Position numbers and translations under genes: made by a program. A stretch of DNA of 34,701 nt from Multifurca ochricompacta (lineage: Eukaryota; Basidiomycota; Agaricomycetes; Russulales; Russulaceae), in contig WTXG01000337.1 of the NCBI GenBank assembly GCA_022496185.1, positions 1 to 34,701 of the forward strand, written 5' to 3'. The notes beneath the pieces were generated by a model that had not been told where the DNA came from, did no database searches, and worked only from the letters and a program-made list of their open reading frames with translations. This document shows, one piece after another, positions 19,295-31,596 of the stretch (its first letter is position 1; each line of letters begins with the position of its first letter).

Positions 19295-21531
19295 ATGAGT
19301 GCTGGTACTGGTGCAGACGACAAACACTCACTTGCAGACAAACAGGATCATGCAAAAATCGTGCTCCATGCAGACACTGAAAACATCTATGAACATGATC
19401 CAGTGTATGCTGCCAAAGCAAAAATTCTGAATGACGCTCTGCAGGAGATTGGGATGGGAAAGTACCAGGTGCGTTTTCTCTTAGTCGGTCGGTCCTTGTT
19501 CCTGATTACAAATAAAAGTGGTATCTTTTTATTGTTGCTGGCTTTGGCTGGTTCTCGTACGTCGCCGTTCGGCATTCTCACCTCGCCTCAACCTTCTCAT
19601 TATCATCTCGGCAGTGACAATCTTTGGCCTGTAAGTGTTTTTTTATATATAATCACCATCCCTTCGTCAATGTACTAGTCTGTTTACCCTTTGTAGATCG
19701 TCACCGGTCTTATCTTCACCCCTGTAGTCAACGAGTTTTCTTTCAAAGGCCAATTCCTCAAGCTTGGGCAGAACATTGGCTTACTTGTCGGTGCCATCTT
19801 TTGGGGCGTTGGTTCGGACATCTGGGGTCGCAAGTATGTCTCTCTTGTATGGGACTTGACTTGACAAAAACCATGTGCTCAAGGCGCTACTCAAAGGTTG
19901 TCCTTCAATCTAACTCTATTTATCACCGGCGTATTTGCAGTATCCGGTGGAGCTTCACCCAACTCGGTTACATTATGCTCACTTGCGGCAGTGTGGAGTA
20001 TTGGCGTCGGTGGTAATCTTCCCGTAGACTCCGCGGTCTTTTTGGGTAAGTCAACTAGTTACTCCGATCCAAGATCCAATGATGTGATTCCATTTCCAGA
20101 GTTTGTCCCCGCGTCGCATCAATATCTGCTCACCGTCTTGTCTATCTGGTGGGCTCTGGGGCAGCTAATTGGTAGTCTGGTGCGCATTTCCTTTTCTTCT
20201 CTTTGGGTGCTCTGCTAATCTCTATCAAATTAATACAGGTTGCATGGCCGTTGATTGCCAACTTTTCCTGCCCGACCACCTCTCCGCCTACGCCATGCCC
20301 GCGCTCTGAGAACCAGGGCTGGCGTTACTTCCTTTACACGATGGGCGGTCTTATGCTTGTTCTCTTTGTGCTCCGCTTCTTCGTCTTCCATCTTTACGAG
20401 AGTCCCAAGTACCTTATGGGGCGCGGGCGTGACGCCGAGGCGGTGGAAGTCGTCCATAAGGTTGCTCGATACAACGGTAAAACGAGTAGCCTTACGTTGG
20501 ATATGCTGCGCTCCGTTGAGGGTCTCTTGGCTTCTTCAACCAATGACTTGGAGAAGTCATCTCATTTGCAAGCAATGGACACCTCTGCATTAGGCGCCTT
20601 ACGTAGGAAGCTCAGAGGGTTTGGTTGGGATCACATCACGCCACTGTTCAGTACGCGAAAGCTGGCTTGGTCGACGAGTTTGTTGACCGTTCTCTGGGGT
20701 GGGCTTTCTTCTTTTCTGTATTATTATGAATACTTATACATATACCATTAGCCCTCATCGGGCTCGCATTCCCATTGTGAGGCTTCACATTACCATTTCC
20801 GTTTCTTACGGGCATCTTCTGACTTGCGTCTGCACTGAATCAGGTACAACAGCTTTGTCACATACTTGTACGCGACTCGTTCTCCTTTCCCTCCCTTCTA
20901 TCCATTTGACTGTAAATCGTAGCTTGGCAACTCGAGGAGCTGACTTTGGAGATGGGTCGACCTATATCACGTATCGTAACGTAAGTAGCTTGCTCCTGAT
21001 CGCACCAATTGCAGCTGAACATCTTCATCTTTTCCTTCTAGCAAGTCATCCTGAGCGTTATCGGCGTTCCAGGTGCATTGCTTGCAGGATGGACAGTCGA
21101 ACTTCCATATTTCGGACGACGTGGCTCTCTCGCGATCTCCACAGGTTCGTACGACTAATGCCATTATTCTTACTTTGTTGCACCTCTGATAATGCACAGT
21201 CCTGACTGGCGTTTTCCTTTTCGCCTCTACGACGGCGCGGTCATCTGCATCTTTACTTGGCTGGAACTGCGGCTACAGCTTCACGAGCAATATTATGTAC
21301 GGGGTGCTCTATGCTATTTCACCGGAGTTGTTCCCGACGAAGGATCGTGGGACGGGTAACGCACTTGTTGCAGCTGCAAATCGCATATTTGGGGTCATGG
21401 CGCCGATTATTGCTCTCTATGCCAACCTGACTACATCTGTGCCAATATATATTTCGGGTGCTCTCTTTATCGTGGCTGGCCTCATCGCGCTGTTGTTGCC
21501 ATTCGAGCCTCGCGGGAAGGCAGCACTGTAG
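19295..21531 (+). CDS. Major facilitator superfamily transporter (sugar/SV2-like)
   Basis: Membrane carrier; the substrate cannot be read from the sequence. Twelve exons: 19295-19468, 19519-19556, 19615-19630, 19697-19833, 19897-20045, 20100-20179, 20239-20698, 20752-20776, 20844-20867, 20923-20980, 21042-21144 and 21200-21531, giving 531 residues. Exons 3, 8 and 9 are only 16, 25 and 24 bases. A hydrophilic N-terminus of about 58 residues precedes the first helix (WYLFIVAGFGWFSDNLW). The loop after helix 2 has the family signature GVGSDIWGRK, ending at residue 122. YESPKYLMGRGRDAEAV opens the long central loop, and the last helices include NRIFGVMAPIIALYANL. It ends in a short basic tail. 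The layout fits the SV2/sugar-porter branch that contains many uncharacterised fungal members. No lesion is seen; all phases agree. Confidence 0.93.
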
Positions 21532-21610
21532 ACACTCGTAAAGATGTTGCAGTATGTGAGTTGTATGTTTTCATTGGACCTTGCTCTGGAACGCATAAAC
21601 TCAACGTAAT

Positions 21611-21635
21611 CTACCCGCACAACTGCTGCGGGTAG
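21611..21635 (+). other. Hairpin in the 3' flank of the transporter gene
   Basis: A perfect 9-bp inverted repeat (CTACCCGCA/TGCGGGTAG) with a 7-base loop lies about 80 bases after the transporter stop. It may fold in the 3' untranslated region. The rest of 21532-22002 is AT-rich and holds no recognisable gene; the Dicer promoter must lie there. Confidence 0.5.
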
Positions 21636-22002
21636 CTATCAGAGGGGCGATCTCTTAATGCGATGGGGTTGATAACAATCAAAGTCCTCTTGAGTCTCGG
21701 AGGCAGGGAGGTGTCTCAATAGATTTGATTTTGATAATGTAGTGCTACTGCACCTGTGATGATATGATTATGTAATTGATCCCCCTCTTATCACTTTCGG
21801 GTACTCAGCAGCTCTCAGTTCTCAAACTTCCATTTATTTTTTTTGCATCAACGTTCCTTAGTACAGCAACTGTGCGCAGTCAAAAAGGGAAGATATTTAA
21901 GGAATATTTGTGAATTGCTATGTCCTTGGACCCATTCCATCTACTCCATTGACCTTCCTCAAACTCACTCACTACACTACACATTCTTCTCTGATCCAAC
22001 CC

Positions 22003-25000
22003 ATGCCAAACGACGGGGTTGCGATAAAGAGTGATGAAGCGTCATCGACTGTTTCGGTACTCCAGCCGCGTAGATACCAGCGAGAGATGCTCGAAGAGAG
22101 TCTCAGGCGGAATATCATCATTGCTCTCGACACTGGCTCAGGCAAGACCTACATCGCTATTCTGCGCATGAAACTAGAGACAGAGCGCGAATCGCGCAAG
22201 GTGCGTGTGCGCACTGCAACCACAAGCAGTAGTCACATCACATGCATACATCCACTTCACATCTAACATTCCTTTCCTTCTCCCTTCCCTTTCCTTCCCT
22301 TCCCTTCCCTTCCTTTCCCTCCCCCCCCCTCTCCTCCTCCTCCCCGGGATACCGGGCCGCGCTCAACCAAACATGTTCATAACCCACCCTAGGTCTCGTG
22401 GTTCCTTGCGCCAACGGTCGCGTTAGCCCGACAGCAGAAGAACGCGATTGAACGCCACCTGCCCGCGTCCGTCGGGCTTATCTCTGGCGCTAACGAACCG
22501 GACCAGTGGAAAGATGCAGGATTGTGGCTCCGCGTGCTCGACGCGCATAGAGTCATCGTCAGCACGCATGATGTGCTTCTCAATGCGCTTCGACATGGGT
22601 ATGTCCGACTCGGGGCCGATATCAGTCTACTCGTATTCGATGAGGCGCATCATGCGACGGACAAACACGCGTATAACCTCATCATGCGGGAGTTTTACTT
22701 TGAATTACCCTCTCGTACTTTTTTAGACGGCAAAGATTCCAGTCTTGAAGTGCGGCCCATGATTCTTGGTCTCACCGCGAGTCCCATTTTCGGTGGAGAT
22801 GCGGAGAGGGCCCTCAGGTGAGTAAGGGGGATTCACACTATCCTCCCTCTCTGCCTTTTCTTTTTTTTTTTCTTTTTTTGTTCTTTTTTGGGCGGTATAT
22901 CTAATAATTGAGGGGGATGGTTGGGTGGTTGGGGTAACAGGCAAATCGAGTTTAACTTGGATTCTACCATCTGTACGCCGCTTTTGAACCGTCAAGAACT
23001 CGAGGGATTCGTATATCGTCCTCAATTCAAATCTGTCATCTACGCAGAGCCGGAATATCAGCTCGAAGGGATTCCACCTTCGACCAGCTTGCGATCGCTC
23101 AAAAAAGTGATCAGTTTGCTGAATATCGAAGAGGATCCATGGGTTCTCGACCGGCGTTCTGCGTTGCGGCGTCTTGAACCCGGTCCCGAGCGCGACAGAA
23201 TCGATCAGCGGTTGTCGAGGGCGATCAACAAGCAAGATACATTCACGCACAAGGGTCTGCGCGACTTTGAGCGCGCCGCCGACGAGATATGCTCGGATCT
23301 CGGGGCATGGGCCGCAGATTGGTACATCCAGCAGGTGTGCGAACAGGCTGCCGGCATGGGTGCTGTGTTCTCTGAATTCTCCTTCACTTGGAGCGAAGGT
23401 GAAAGAGAATATCTGTTGAAGAATCTCGCGTGCGTCGAGATTGCGCCCATGCCGGATGACGATCCTGAGGACATCGTGAGACGGAGCTCGGACAAGGTGG
23501 AGAGGCTCATCGATGTGCTGTTGGAAGAGAAGGTATCCTTGAAATCCGGCATAGAATATCGCGGCCTTGTTTTCGTCACGCGGCGCGACGCCGTGCTCGC
23601 GTTGACCGAAGTCCTCGCTCGACATCCACGCACCGCACATGAATTCAGCGTTGGGAGTCTGCTCGGAGAATCTGGAAACTCGCGGCGTCGCTCGTTCCTC
23701 GATATCACTCGACGCCTCCTGCGCCAACCGGCGAACAAGACGCTCGATGACTTCAGCATCGGTGAGCTCAACTTGATCGTCGCGACTGCCGTCGCGGAGG
23801 AAGGTCTGGACATTCAGGCTTGCTGTAATGTCGTCCGGTGGGACATACCGGCGAACATGGTCAGCTGGGTGCAGAGTCGCGGGCGAGCGCGTCAGGAGAT
23901 CAGCACTTTCGTCCTCATGTTTTCGAACTCGGTCGAGTTTCAGCCGACGGTGCGGAGATGGGAGGAACTAGAGAAAGAGATGACCAAGTTATACCACACG
24001 AAAAGGGAACTGCTGGGGCTCCTTAATTACGATCTGGGTCAACCGATGGATGAAGATGAGGACGATGTGTTTAGTAAGCTGCGATTTACCGTCGAGACGA
24101 CCAGGTATGTTCTAGTCCATTACCATTTATCCATTTATTCCCCCTTTTCACTTTCATTGAAAAAAAAAAAACTCCACCACGATTAGCGCGGTATTGACGG
24201 GAAACTCGGCAATTGAGCACATCGCCCACTTCTGCTCCATTCTTCCTTATTCCGGGTTGGGACACTATGCTCCGCTGTTTGATATCGACCCTCCCGATTA
24301 CCCCTTGGAATGGCACGCGAACCGTGGACCGCTCCCTCCGAACGATGGTCCTTTTGGTTGCACCCTAACTCTTCCGAGGCTGGTCGACCCCCGCTTTCGT
24401 AAGTTCTCGACTCCACAAGTTCACAAGACCAAAGTGGCCGCGAGACGCCACGTCGCCTTCCAAGCCTACCTTGCGCTATACGAAAACGGGTTGCTCAACG
24501 ACCATCTCCTCCCACTCACGAGCGCCTTGGAAGCCGAGTTGGAAAGCGAGGTGCGAACTCTGCTAAAGGAGGTTGAACGTCGTGAAGGTACCGCGCTTGT
24601 CTCGAGCCAGATGGATCCTTGGCACGTTCACTCTGGAGAAGGTAGCAGCGCAAAAAACGAGCGATGGTGGCACTCGGCTGTATTGGAGGTGGACGGGTTA
24701 CCGCCGTTGCGCATGTTCACGCAGACTGCTCTCCCTACGCTCCGGGACGACGAATTCCCTGTTACTTACACACGCGAGTCCCATCCGATCAAAGTGCGAG
24801 TAAGTGTGGAAGAGATGCCCATCAGTGCCACCGCCACCGCCGCCATCGCAGCTGCCAATGGTGAAGAAGAGGATGATGGCGGGATTATAGCTCGTGCGAG
24901 AGCGTTCACGCGTAGGCTCTTCTGGCCATTATATGGCTCACGCATGAAATGGGACCAGATTGACTTTCTCCATCTTTTCATTCCCGTGGACGAGTCTCCG

Positions 25001-27553
25001 ACCGTTTGGGACGAGCGAAGGAACGCCTTTGCATCGGATCCTAGTTCTCAGGCAACTGGTTACCGAAGTCTCTTTGCTCCCTTCCCATGGTTCGAACAAC
25101 GCTATGGCCAAGCTAACGACATCTCGATTATATCCGGGACGGGCTTTTCTGGAAAAGCCTACCAGTTCATACGTTGGCACGATGAACCTGCTACCATGGA
25201 AGAAAAGTTGGACCTCGTAAGGCGATACGTGCGTGTGGGCAGGGGAGGCGACGATAAGGAAGACGACGACGATAGTTATGCCAGGCTCGAAATTACGTAT
25301 CCTCTAATCGAGGCGCGGTCGTTCGTCAAGCGCAATCTCCTCACGCCGATGCCACCCAATTCGAAGGGGATGGATGCCGTTAGCCAGAAGCCAGTATTGC
25401 TTCTAAAGGATTTCTCGCTCGTCACCCTCACCTCTGCACACGAAGCGCACTATGCACTAATGGTTCCGTCAATCATCAGGCACCTCCAGATGGTTAGCAC
25501 GGTCTCTGCCATGCGTGATGCTCTGTTCGCAGGGACACCATTGACTGATATTTCATTGGACTTACTCCTGACTGCGACCACAGCACCAGCCGCTCAGGAA
25601 CGTAACCACTACCAGCGCCTTGAGACTCTTGGCGACACCGTCCTCAAGTATACGGTGAGCATCCAACTTCTCTCTGCACACCCCCTCTGGCATGAGGGAT
25701 ACCTGGCGAGGCGCAAGGACCATGCGGTATCGAATGCCAACCTTGCTAAGATGGCGATACAACGAAAGTTGTACAAGTGGATCATCCGGGATATCTTCAT
25801 TCCCAAGAGGTGGAAACCACGCCTTACGTCTGACCCAGTGGCGTTGATTTCCGAAGAAACGCCGTCGGCATCACCGGTGCGGGAGATGAAAGGGTTGACG
25901 GAGAAACAGAAGAGAAGGGTCAATGTCTCGCGGAACCTGTCCACGAAAGTCCTGGCGGACGTCGTGGAGGCGCTCATTGGCGCTGCATACATTCATGGCG
26001 GATTCGCACTCGGGACTGAATGTATGAAGACTTTCGATCTCGGTCTGTCGTGGAACCCACTCCCTGAATGCGTCGATGTCATGTATTCACGTGTCACCGA
26101 GTTTGAGCGCTACCCGACGCAAATTCCTATCGTGGAGAGTATCCTGGGGTATACTTTCTGCCGCAAGGCGATCGCCGTAGAGGCTCTTACCCACTCTAGT
26201 TACCAGAGCAACCTGGCGACTATCTCGTACGAGCGCATGGAGTTCCTTGGAGATGCGGTATTAGACATGCTCGTTACCGACTTCTTGTACCACGCGCCAG
26301 GGAAGGAGTATAGCCCAGGGAAGATACATATGATCAAGACAGCTGTGGTGAACGCGCATTTCCTTGCGATGCTTTGTCTACGTGCGTCCACCGAGCTCCC
26401 CACGGTCATGCCTTCCTGGTCGCAGCATGATGGCGTAACTATGACGGAGGATGCACACCGCGTACACCTTTGGCAGTGTCTGTTGCATTCGAGTGTATCC
26501 GCCCTTGACGAGCAGAGGGCCACATTCGCGCGATGGGAACGTCCCGGGGGTCGTGACGACATTGAAGCTACGCTTGCGGAGGGTCGCGCGTTCCCGTGGT
26601 CAGCGCTGACGTCGTTGCAGGCTCCGAAGTTCCTGAGTGACATGTTTGAGAGTTTGCTCGGGGCTGTCTTTCTTGATTCTCGGGGAGACCTTGACGTCAC
26701 GCGGGAGGTTCTTCGGCGCCTGGGTCATTGGGAAATCTTGGAGCGTATCGTGGGGCAAGACATGGACGTGCGGCACCCCGTCTCTCGGCTTTATCTATGG
26801 GCAGGCCAACATCACGAGAAGGTGAAGTGCGGTATTCCCGAGAGGAACGGGGACAAGGTCAGCTGTTCAGTCTTTTGGGGCGATTACGAAGTCGCCAAGG
26901 CCGAGGATGAATGGCGCGGACGCATCAGTCAGGAGTCTGTCCGGTTTGCGGCTGCCGAGAAAGCCATCACGGTGTTGGAGAATCCTGTCTCTCTCCTGGG
27001 GATCTGGTTGGCGCGGCGCAATCGGAGTGTGGAGTACATAATAGAGCAAGAAGAGGGCGCGCTGAGGTGTAGTGCGATCGTTGATGGTACTGTGATTGCC
27101 ACGGTGCAGTCACAGTTACAGGACATGTCATCGTTATCGTCAAGTGAGGAGGAAGATGAGGATGTGAAGCGAGCAGCATCAACGGAGGTATTGAAAAAAC
27201 TAGAGGCGCCGGTGCACTGGCTCGCGTTCTTATCGGCACAACATCATATTGAGGTAAACTATCAGATTTATGAAGAGGAGGAGGAGGAGGGAGTGGAGGG
27301 AGTGGAGGGAGTAAAAGTGTGTAGCGTTTATTTGGATGGATACGAAGCTGGTCGAGTGGAGTACCCTAACCGTAAAGGTTCAGGGGTCGTTTTAACAGAT
27401 GATGAGATGATGGTGGCCGTAGCAAAGGAAGCTATAGAGATGATAGAACAACGAGTCATAGCTGATTCTACTTGTACAGACATTTGGGAAGGTGTTGATT
27501 GGGCGGGTTCAACTGAAGATGAGGGGATGGATGGGTGGATGGATGTAACGTAA
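22003..27553 (+). CDS. DCL: Dicer (RNase III helicase) with three C-terminal dsRBD-like modules
   Basis: Dicer cuts double-stranded RNA into small RNAs for RNA silencing. Four exons: 22003-22200, 22393-22817, 22941-24104 and 24187-27553, giving 1,717 residues with no lesion. Order: helicase with Walker A DTGSGKT (43-49), DEAH box (149-152), LGLTASP, and QSRGRARQ (519-526); Dicer dimerisation domain at about 600-705; a poorly conserved middle where a PAZ domain would be expected but none is obvious; RNase IIIa with YQRLETLGDTVL and acidic residues E1075, D1079, D1187 and E1190; RNase IIIb with YERMEFLGDAVLD and E1281, D1285, D1414 and E1417. Both catalytic sets are complete. RNase IIIb seems to carry an insert at about 1340-1395. 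The C-terminus has three consecutive alpha-beta-beta-beta-alpha-like modules at about 1459-1527, 1528-1602 and 1603-1690. Introns 1 and 2 are long and pyrimidine-rich. Confidence 0.96.
22269..22345 (+). repeat. Polypyrimidine tract in Dicer intron 1
   Basis: A run of about 77 almost pure C/T bases, built mostly from CCTTCCC-type units and ending in a C9 run and CTC repeats. Most of it has mirror-like symmetry. It lies about 50 bases before the acceptor of intron 1 and is part of why this intron is 192 bp long. Confidence 0.8.
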
Positions 27554-27713
27554 CGTAAATGGAGATTAGATTAGATAAATAAACAGATAAAGTTTACCAA
27601 ATCAATCAAAAACTATGACCGCCCGCGGCTGTGGTGGTGTAGTTTCGGGGATTTCGGGATTTAACGTCTGCTGTCTGCTGTCCTCCATTACTCCATCACG
27701 AACGAACACGAAC

Positions 27714-29942
27714 ATGTCTACTTCAGCTTCAGTTGATTCCGCTGTGCTCACTCAAATTCTTACACAGCTAGAGTCTCTACAGCTCTCACAGCAGCTCCTG
27801 CAGGCAAAGGTCAGCCCGATTATCTCGCACTATTTTCAGTTTGAATTCGTTCTTTTTCTGAAACACGCTGGCCCAATGGTCAGCTAGACTCCCTAACCAA
27901 CCCGGTTTCGCCTGGCATACGGCCGGTGAGCAGTCATGGACTCCCCAGTCCAACGCGTGCTTCAATATCGAGCTTTGACGGGGTTCCATCTACTCCACCC
28001 TTCGGTCCCGGTCATTCGACCATAACCTCAACTGGAGAGAAGGGCACCGACGGCATTCCCGCGGAAAAGGAGCGAGAAAGGGTTCTGTACCCTGGCCGCG
28101 TCCTGCTGACGAGTGAGTCCCCAACTACCTATTGTTACGATTACGAAAAGTTATTGCCCCTTGCTCCGCTCCGCTCTCCCCATGACTTCTCGGCACTCGG
28201 TATCCCTATCTACCACGTGCCTGACGGAGTCTTGGAAGCTCTTTCTGTATGAGGCAACGAACATTTTAATCTCCCCCCCCCCCAACCTCGGAGATTCCTT
28301 TAGAATGAATATCACTGACCCAGCACCTTAGCCTACCCCGACCAGCACGGCGTTAAGCCCGTCCCGCTCAAATGGGGAGCAGAGAACCCAACTGAGCGCG
28401 GTCCCGTGATCCCTTCGCGTCTCAGTTCGTCAATCAAGCAGCGCAATGCCATTGGCGCGCATTCGGGCTCCTACTCCATTTACAGGGCACTTGCAGTGGC
28501 AATGGGCACTCTTGTCCCAACATACAAACCTGACTATACACGCACGGAGCCGCCGGTGGCCATCCCGCCGAATCCGGCTTGGTTCGACGCAAGCAAGATC
28601 GTCTCATTTGACCCGTGGGGTCATCTCACGACGCAGGTGTTCCGCGCAGAATCAGCTATCGGTCTGGACATCCGACCTAGTATCGCGATCACCAAGGCTC
28701 ATATCAAGTTGAGCGAGATTGACGAGTCATCCCGTAAGGGCGACATTCTAGTGGATGGCAAGGTCGTATTGAAGAGCGCCCCTTTACTGAATGAGGATGG
28801 GACGCCGAGCACTGCGGACCCTGGTGTGGAAATTAACGTAAGCAAGGCTGCCGTAGAGCCAGTATGGTATCTTCCTGGCGTAGCGGAACGTTTTAAGATG
28901 TGAGTGTCTCCGTTTAACCTTGTGACGCTAACTGACAACAAAAAAAAAAAAAAAAAACGTGTGCAGTTCAGAAAGTCTTCTCCGCCGTGCCCTATTTGAA
29001 GAAACGGGTGGGATGTACCCCGAGTTGGTCACACGACCAGACATTAAAGTCTTCCTACCACCAATCGGCGGAATGACAGTCTACATTTGTACGTCATCCC
29101 GGCGCCCCGATGTCACCTGCTGTTTTGTTGTTTTCACTAATGCGGCATGTCAGTCGGCCCGGCGTCATACCTGTCAGATGAGAGCAAAGAGCTCACGTTG
29201 CGTGTGCACGACGAATGTGAGGGGGGAGGGACAATAGCCGTTCGATTGAGATGCCTTGTATGCTCATCGTTTCCCCTGCAGGCAACGGTTCGGACGTGTT
29301 CGGATCCGATATCTGCACTTGCAAGCCATATCTCGTTTTCGCGATCGAAGAGTGCATTCGTACGGCGCAGCGCGGCGGGGTTGGTGCCGTCGTGTACTTC
29401 CGTAAAGAAGGCCGCGCGCTTGGGGAAGTGACTAAGTATCTCGTGTATAACCTGCGGAAGCGTGGCGGCGACTCGGCAGACAAGTACTTCCGTGCGACGG
29501 AGTTGATTGCGGGCGTGAAGGACATGCGCTTCCAAGCGCTCATGCCTGACGTGCTGCACTGGATGGGCATTAAGAAGATTGACAATATGGTTTCTATGAG
29601 CGATATGTGCGCCTCTCTACTATACTGGTTGCAAGTTTTCGCATTTCCATGCTGACGAACGTATAAATGGTCCCGTATACAGGAAATACGATGCGATCGT
29701 GCAGTCAGGCATCTCCATTCTCAAGCGTTACGACATCCCTGGTGCGGTCATGCTTGTCGTTGTTTCCGTCATCATCCACTTGGCGTGCTGATATTTACTT
29801 TGTAGAATATCTCATTCCAATGGACTCGCGTGTTGAAATCGATGCCAAGATCGCTGCGGGTTACTTCACGAGTGGGAAAGCCATCATCGCCGAGGACCTC
29901 ATTAAGACTGTCGGACGCACTTGGGAGGAGACGGAGCACTGA
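27714..29942 (+). CDS. URC1: GTP cyclohydrolase II-like protein Urc1 (uracil catabolism)
   Basis: Urc1 belongs to the URC route of pyrimidine degradation known from yeasts such as Lachancea kluyveri. It resembles GTP cyclohydrolase II (RibA), but its exact reaction is not settled. Eight exons: 27714-27809, 27884-28112, 28332-28899, 28967-29088, 29154-29216, 29282-29606, 29683-29741 and 29806-29942, giving 532 residues. The N-terminal half (about residues 109-300) contains SSIKQRNAIGAHSGSYSIYR, typical of Urc1 and absent from RibA. The catalytic half has the zinc cysteines C360, C371 and C373 in HDECNGSDVFGSDICTC, with the same spacing as C54/C65/C67 of E. coli RibA. GGVGAVVYFRKEGRALGEV and RFQALMPDVLHWMG follow. 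Intron 2 is 219 bp, longer than the others. No lesion is seen. A likely polyadenylation signal (AATAAA) lies near 30029. The Dicer gene ends 160 bp upstream. Confidence 0.92.
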
Positions 29943-30121
29943 TGGATTTCCCCTCTGCTCTGGTGGTACATTTGAATGATTGTAAAACCTGTAGAATAGT
30001 GTACAGAGTCGTAATGCCTGAATGTCAATAAAGGTAAAGGTAAAATAAAATATAAAGAATGCCCACACTGACAACCCATAATTGCAATTGGACGGATTGG
30101 ACCTGCTAACCACACTCGCTC

Positions 30122-31596
30122 ATGTCTCCGTCTCCATGCTGTGTCCGTCTGTCTTTTCTTCGTAATCGTAATCATCTTAATCTCAAGTATCGCGGTCTTA
30201 ACGACACCCGCTCAAAAGCAAATGCTGGCACCAGCGCATCACCCTTCCTGTTTTCAACCTCTATTCCTAATGCCTTGCGCACGGCGGGATTCCTATTGCA
30301 ACCCAGCGCCGACCCACCTTCAGGTTGGCTAGCTCTGTCCGCGTTCGTGGGTCTCCCATTGGTGCTATGGGCATACAAGGTCTGTCTGTCTGTCTGACTT
30401 TCGAGCCTTTCCTTCTCACTGGGCATGACACGCATGGTTCGCAGTGTCTGATGCTCGTTCTCTTCCAACGCAAGGTAATTTACATGGGTAAGCGATTTTA
30501 TTTTTTCTGGCGGTGCCGGCCTTTTTTTTATAACGTTCACTGACCCGACAGGATACGCACCGCCTGGTTCGAGGACAGAGTCGCTTAAAGACGTTTACCC
30601 AAAACATACACTCAAAGGTATTCACGTCGAGGAGCTCTCCATCCCCAGTTACGAACCCGACACCGTTCGACTATCGACTTTGCTCCTGCGCCACGAGCGC
30701 GACCTAACCTCTCCTCCTCATCACGTTATCATCTACTTCCAAGGTAAAGTAACTCGTTTTCGCTTTTCCTTCTTTTCACGTCACGTCTCCCCCCCCCCCT
30801 CCCCCTCCCTTCTCCTCTCCAATTCATCTCGGAGTGTACAAATCTAGGTAATGCCGGAAACCCATTACACCGCATCCCCATCTTCGCCACTTTACTGAAC
30901 GCCATCCCGTTCGGATCATTGGCCATCCTCGCTCCCGCTCCACGCTCATACTGGACATCCACTCGAGCTCGTCCCACCCAGGCGGGCCTCATCGCTGATT
31001 ATACAGCGGCACTCGCTTTCGCGGCCAATCGCTTCCCGAAGTCGCGCCTGACGATATATGGTCACTCGCTAGGTGCTTCCATCGCGCTCTGCCTTCTCTC
31101 CAACCCCGGCCCCGGCCCCGGCTCCCCCCCTATCTCTATCCCCGCAACGGTACATGGACTCGTGCTGGAAAATGCGTTCACAAGCGTACCGGATATGCTC
31201 CGTGCTCTTTATCCAAACCGTTGGTTGCCTTACCAATACCTTGGCCCGTTCGTCCGTGACCGGTGGGACGCACGCACAGCCGCTGCCGCTGCCGTTAGTG
31301 CTAGTGCAGCTGGTGCTAACGTCACGACGGAGCATACGCACTCGTGGCATCTCGCACGTCGCGCGATGGTACTCGTGAGCGCGCGGGATGAGGTTGTACC
31401 ACCTGTGATGGGTCAGGAGATTTTTGATGAGCTGCGGGCGTCTGTGGACGGTGATGGTGGTGGTGGTTCGGAGGAGGGTTTGGGGAGACTGGTGGTGCTA
31501 CAGGGAGCTCTTCATGAGAATGCTTGGCGATATCGGGACTGGGTACGGGCGATGAAGGAGTACTTGGGTGATCTCGAACGGGAACCGATACGGTGA
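30122..31596 (+). CDS. BEM46/ABHD13-type alpha/beta hydrolase
   Basis: A membrane-anchored serine hydrolase of the BEM46/ABHD13 group; the natural substrate is not established. Four exons: 30122-30379, 30445-30487, 30552-30743 and 30848-31596, giving 413 residues. A hydrophobic segment (WLALSAFVGLPLVLWAYK and what follows) serves as N-terminal anchor. Seen next: VIIYFQGNAGNP, the oxyanion-hole region usually written HGNAGN; the nucleophile elbow GHSLGAS with S238; D345 in SARDEVVPP; and H387 in GALHENAW. The catalytic triad is therefore complete. A glycine-rich loop (about residues 363-370) lies between D345 and H387. The start at 30122 is the first in-frame ATG. The extreme N-terminus (about 50 residues) is weakly supported, since another exon upstream is possible. 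No lesion is seen. Confidence 0.92.
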
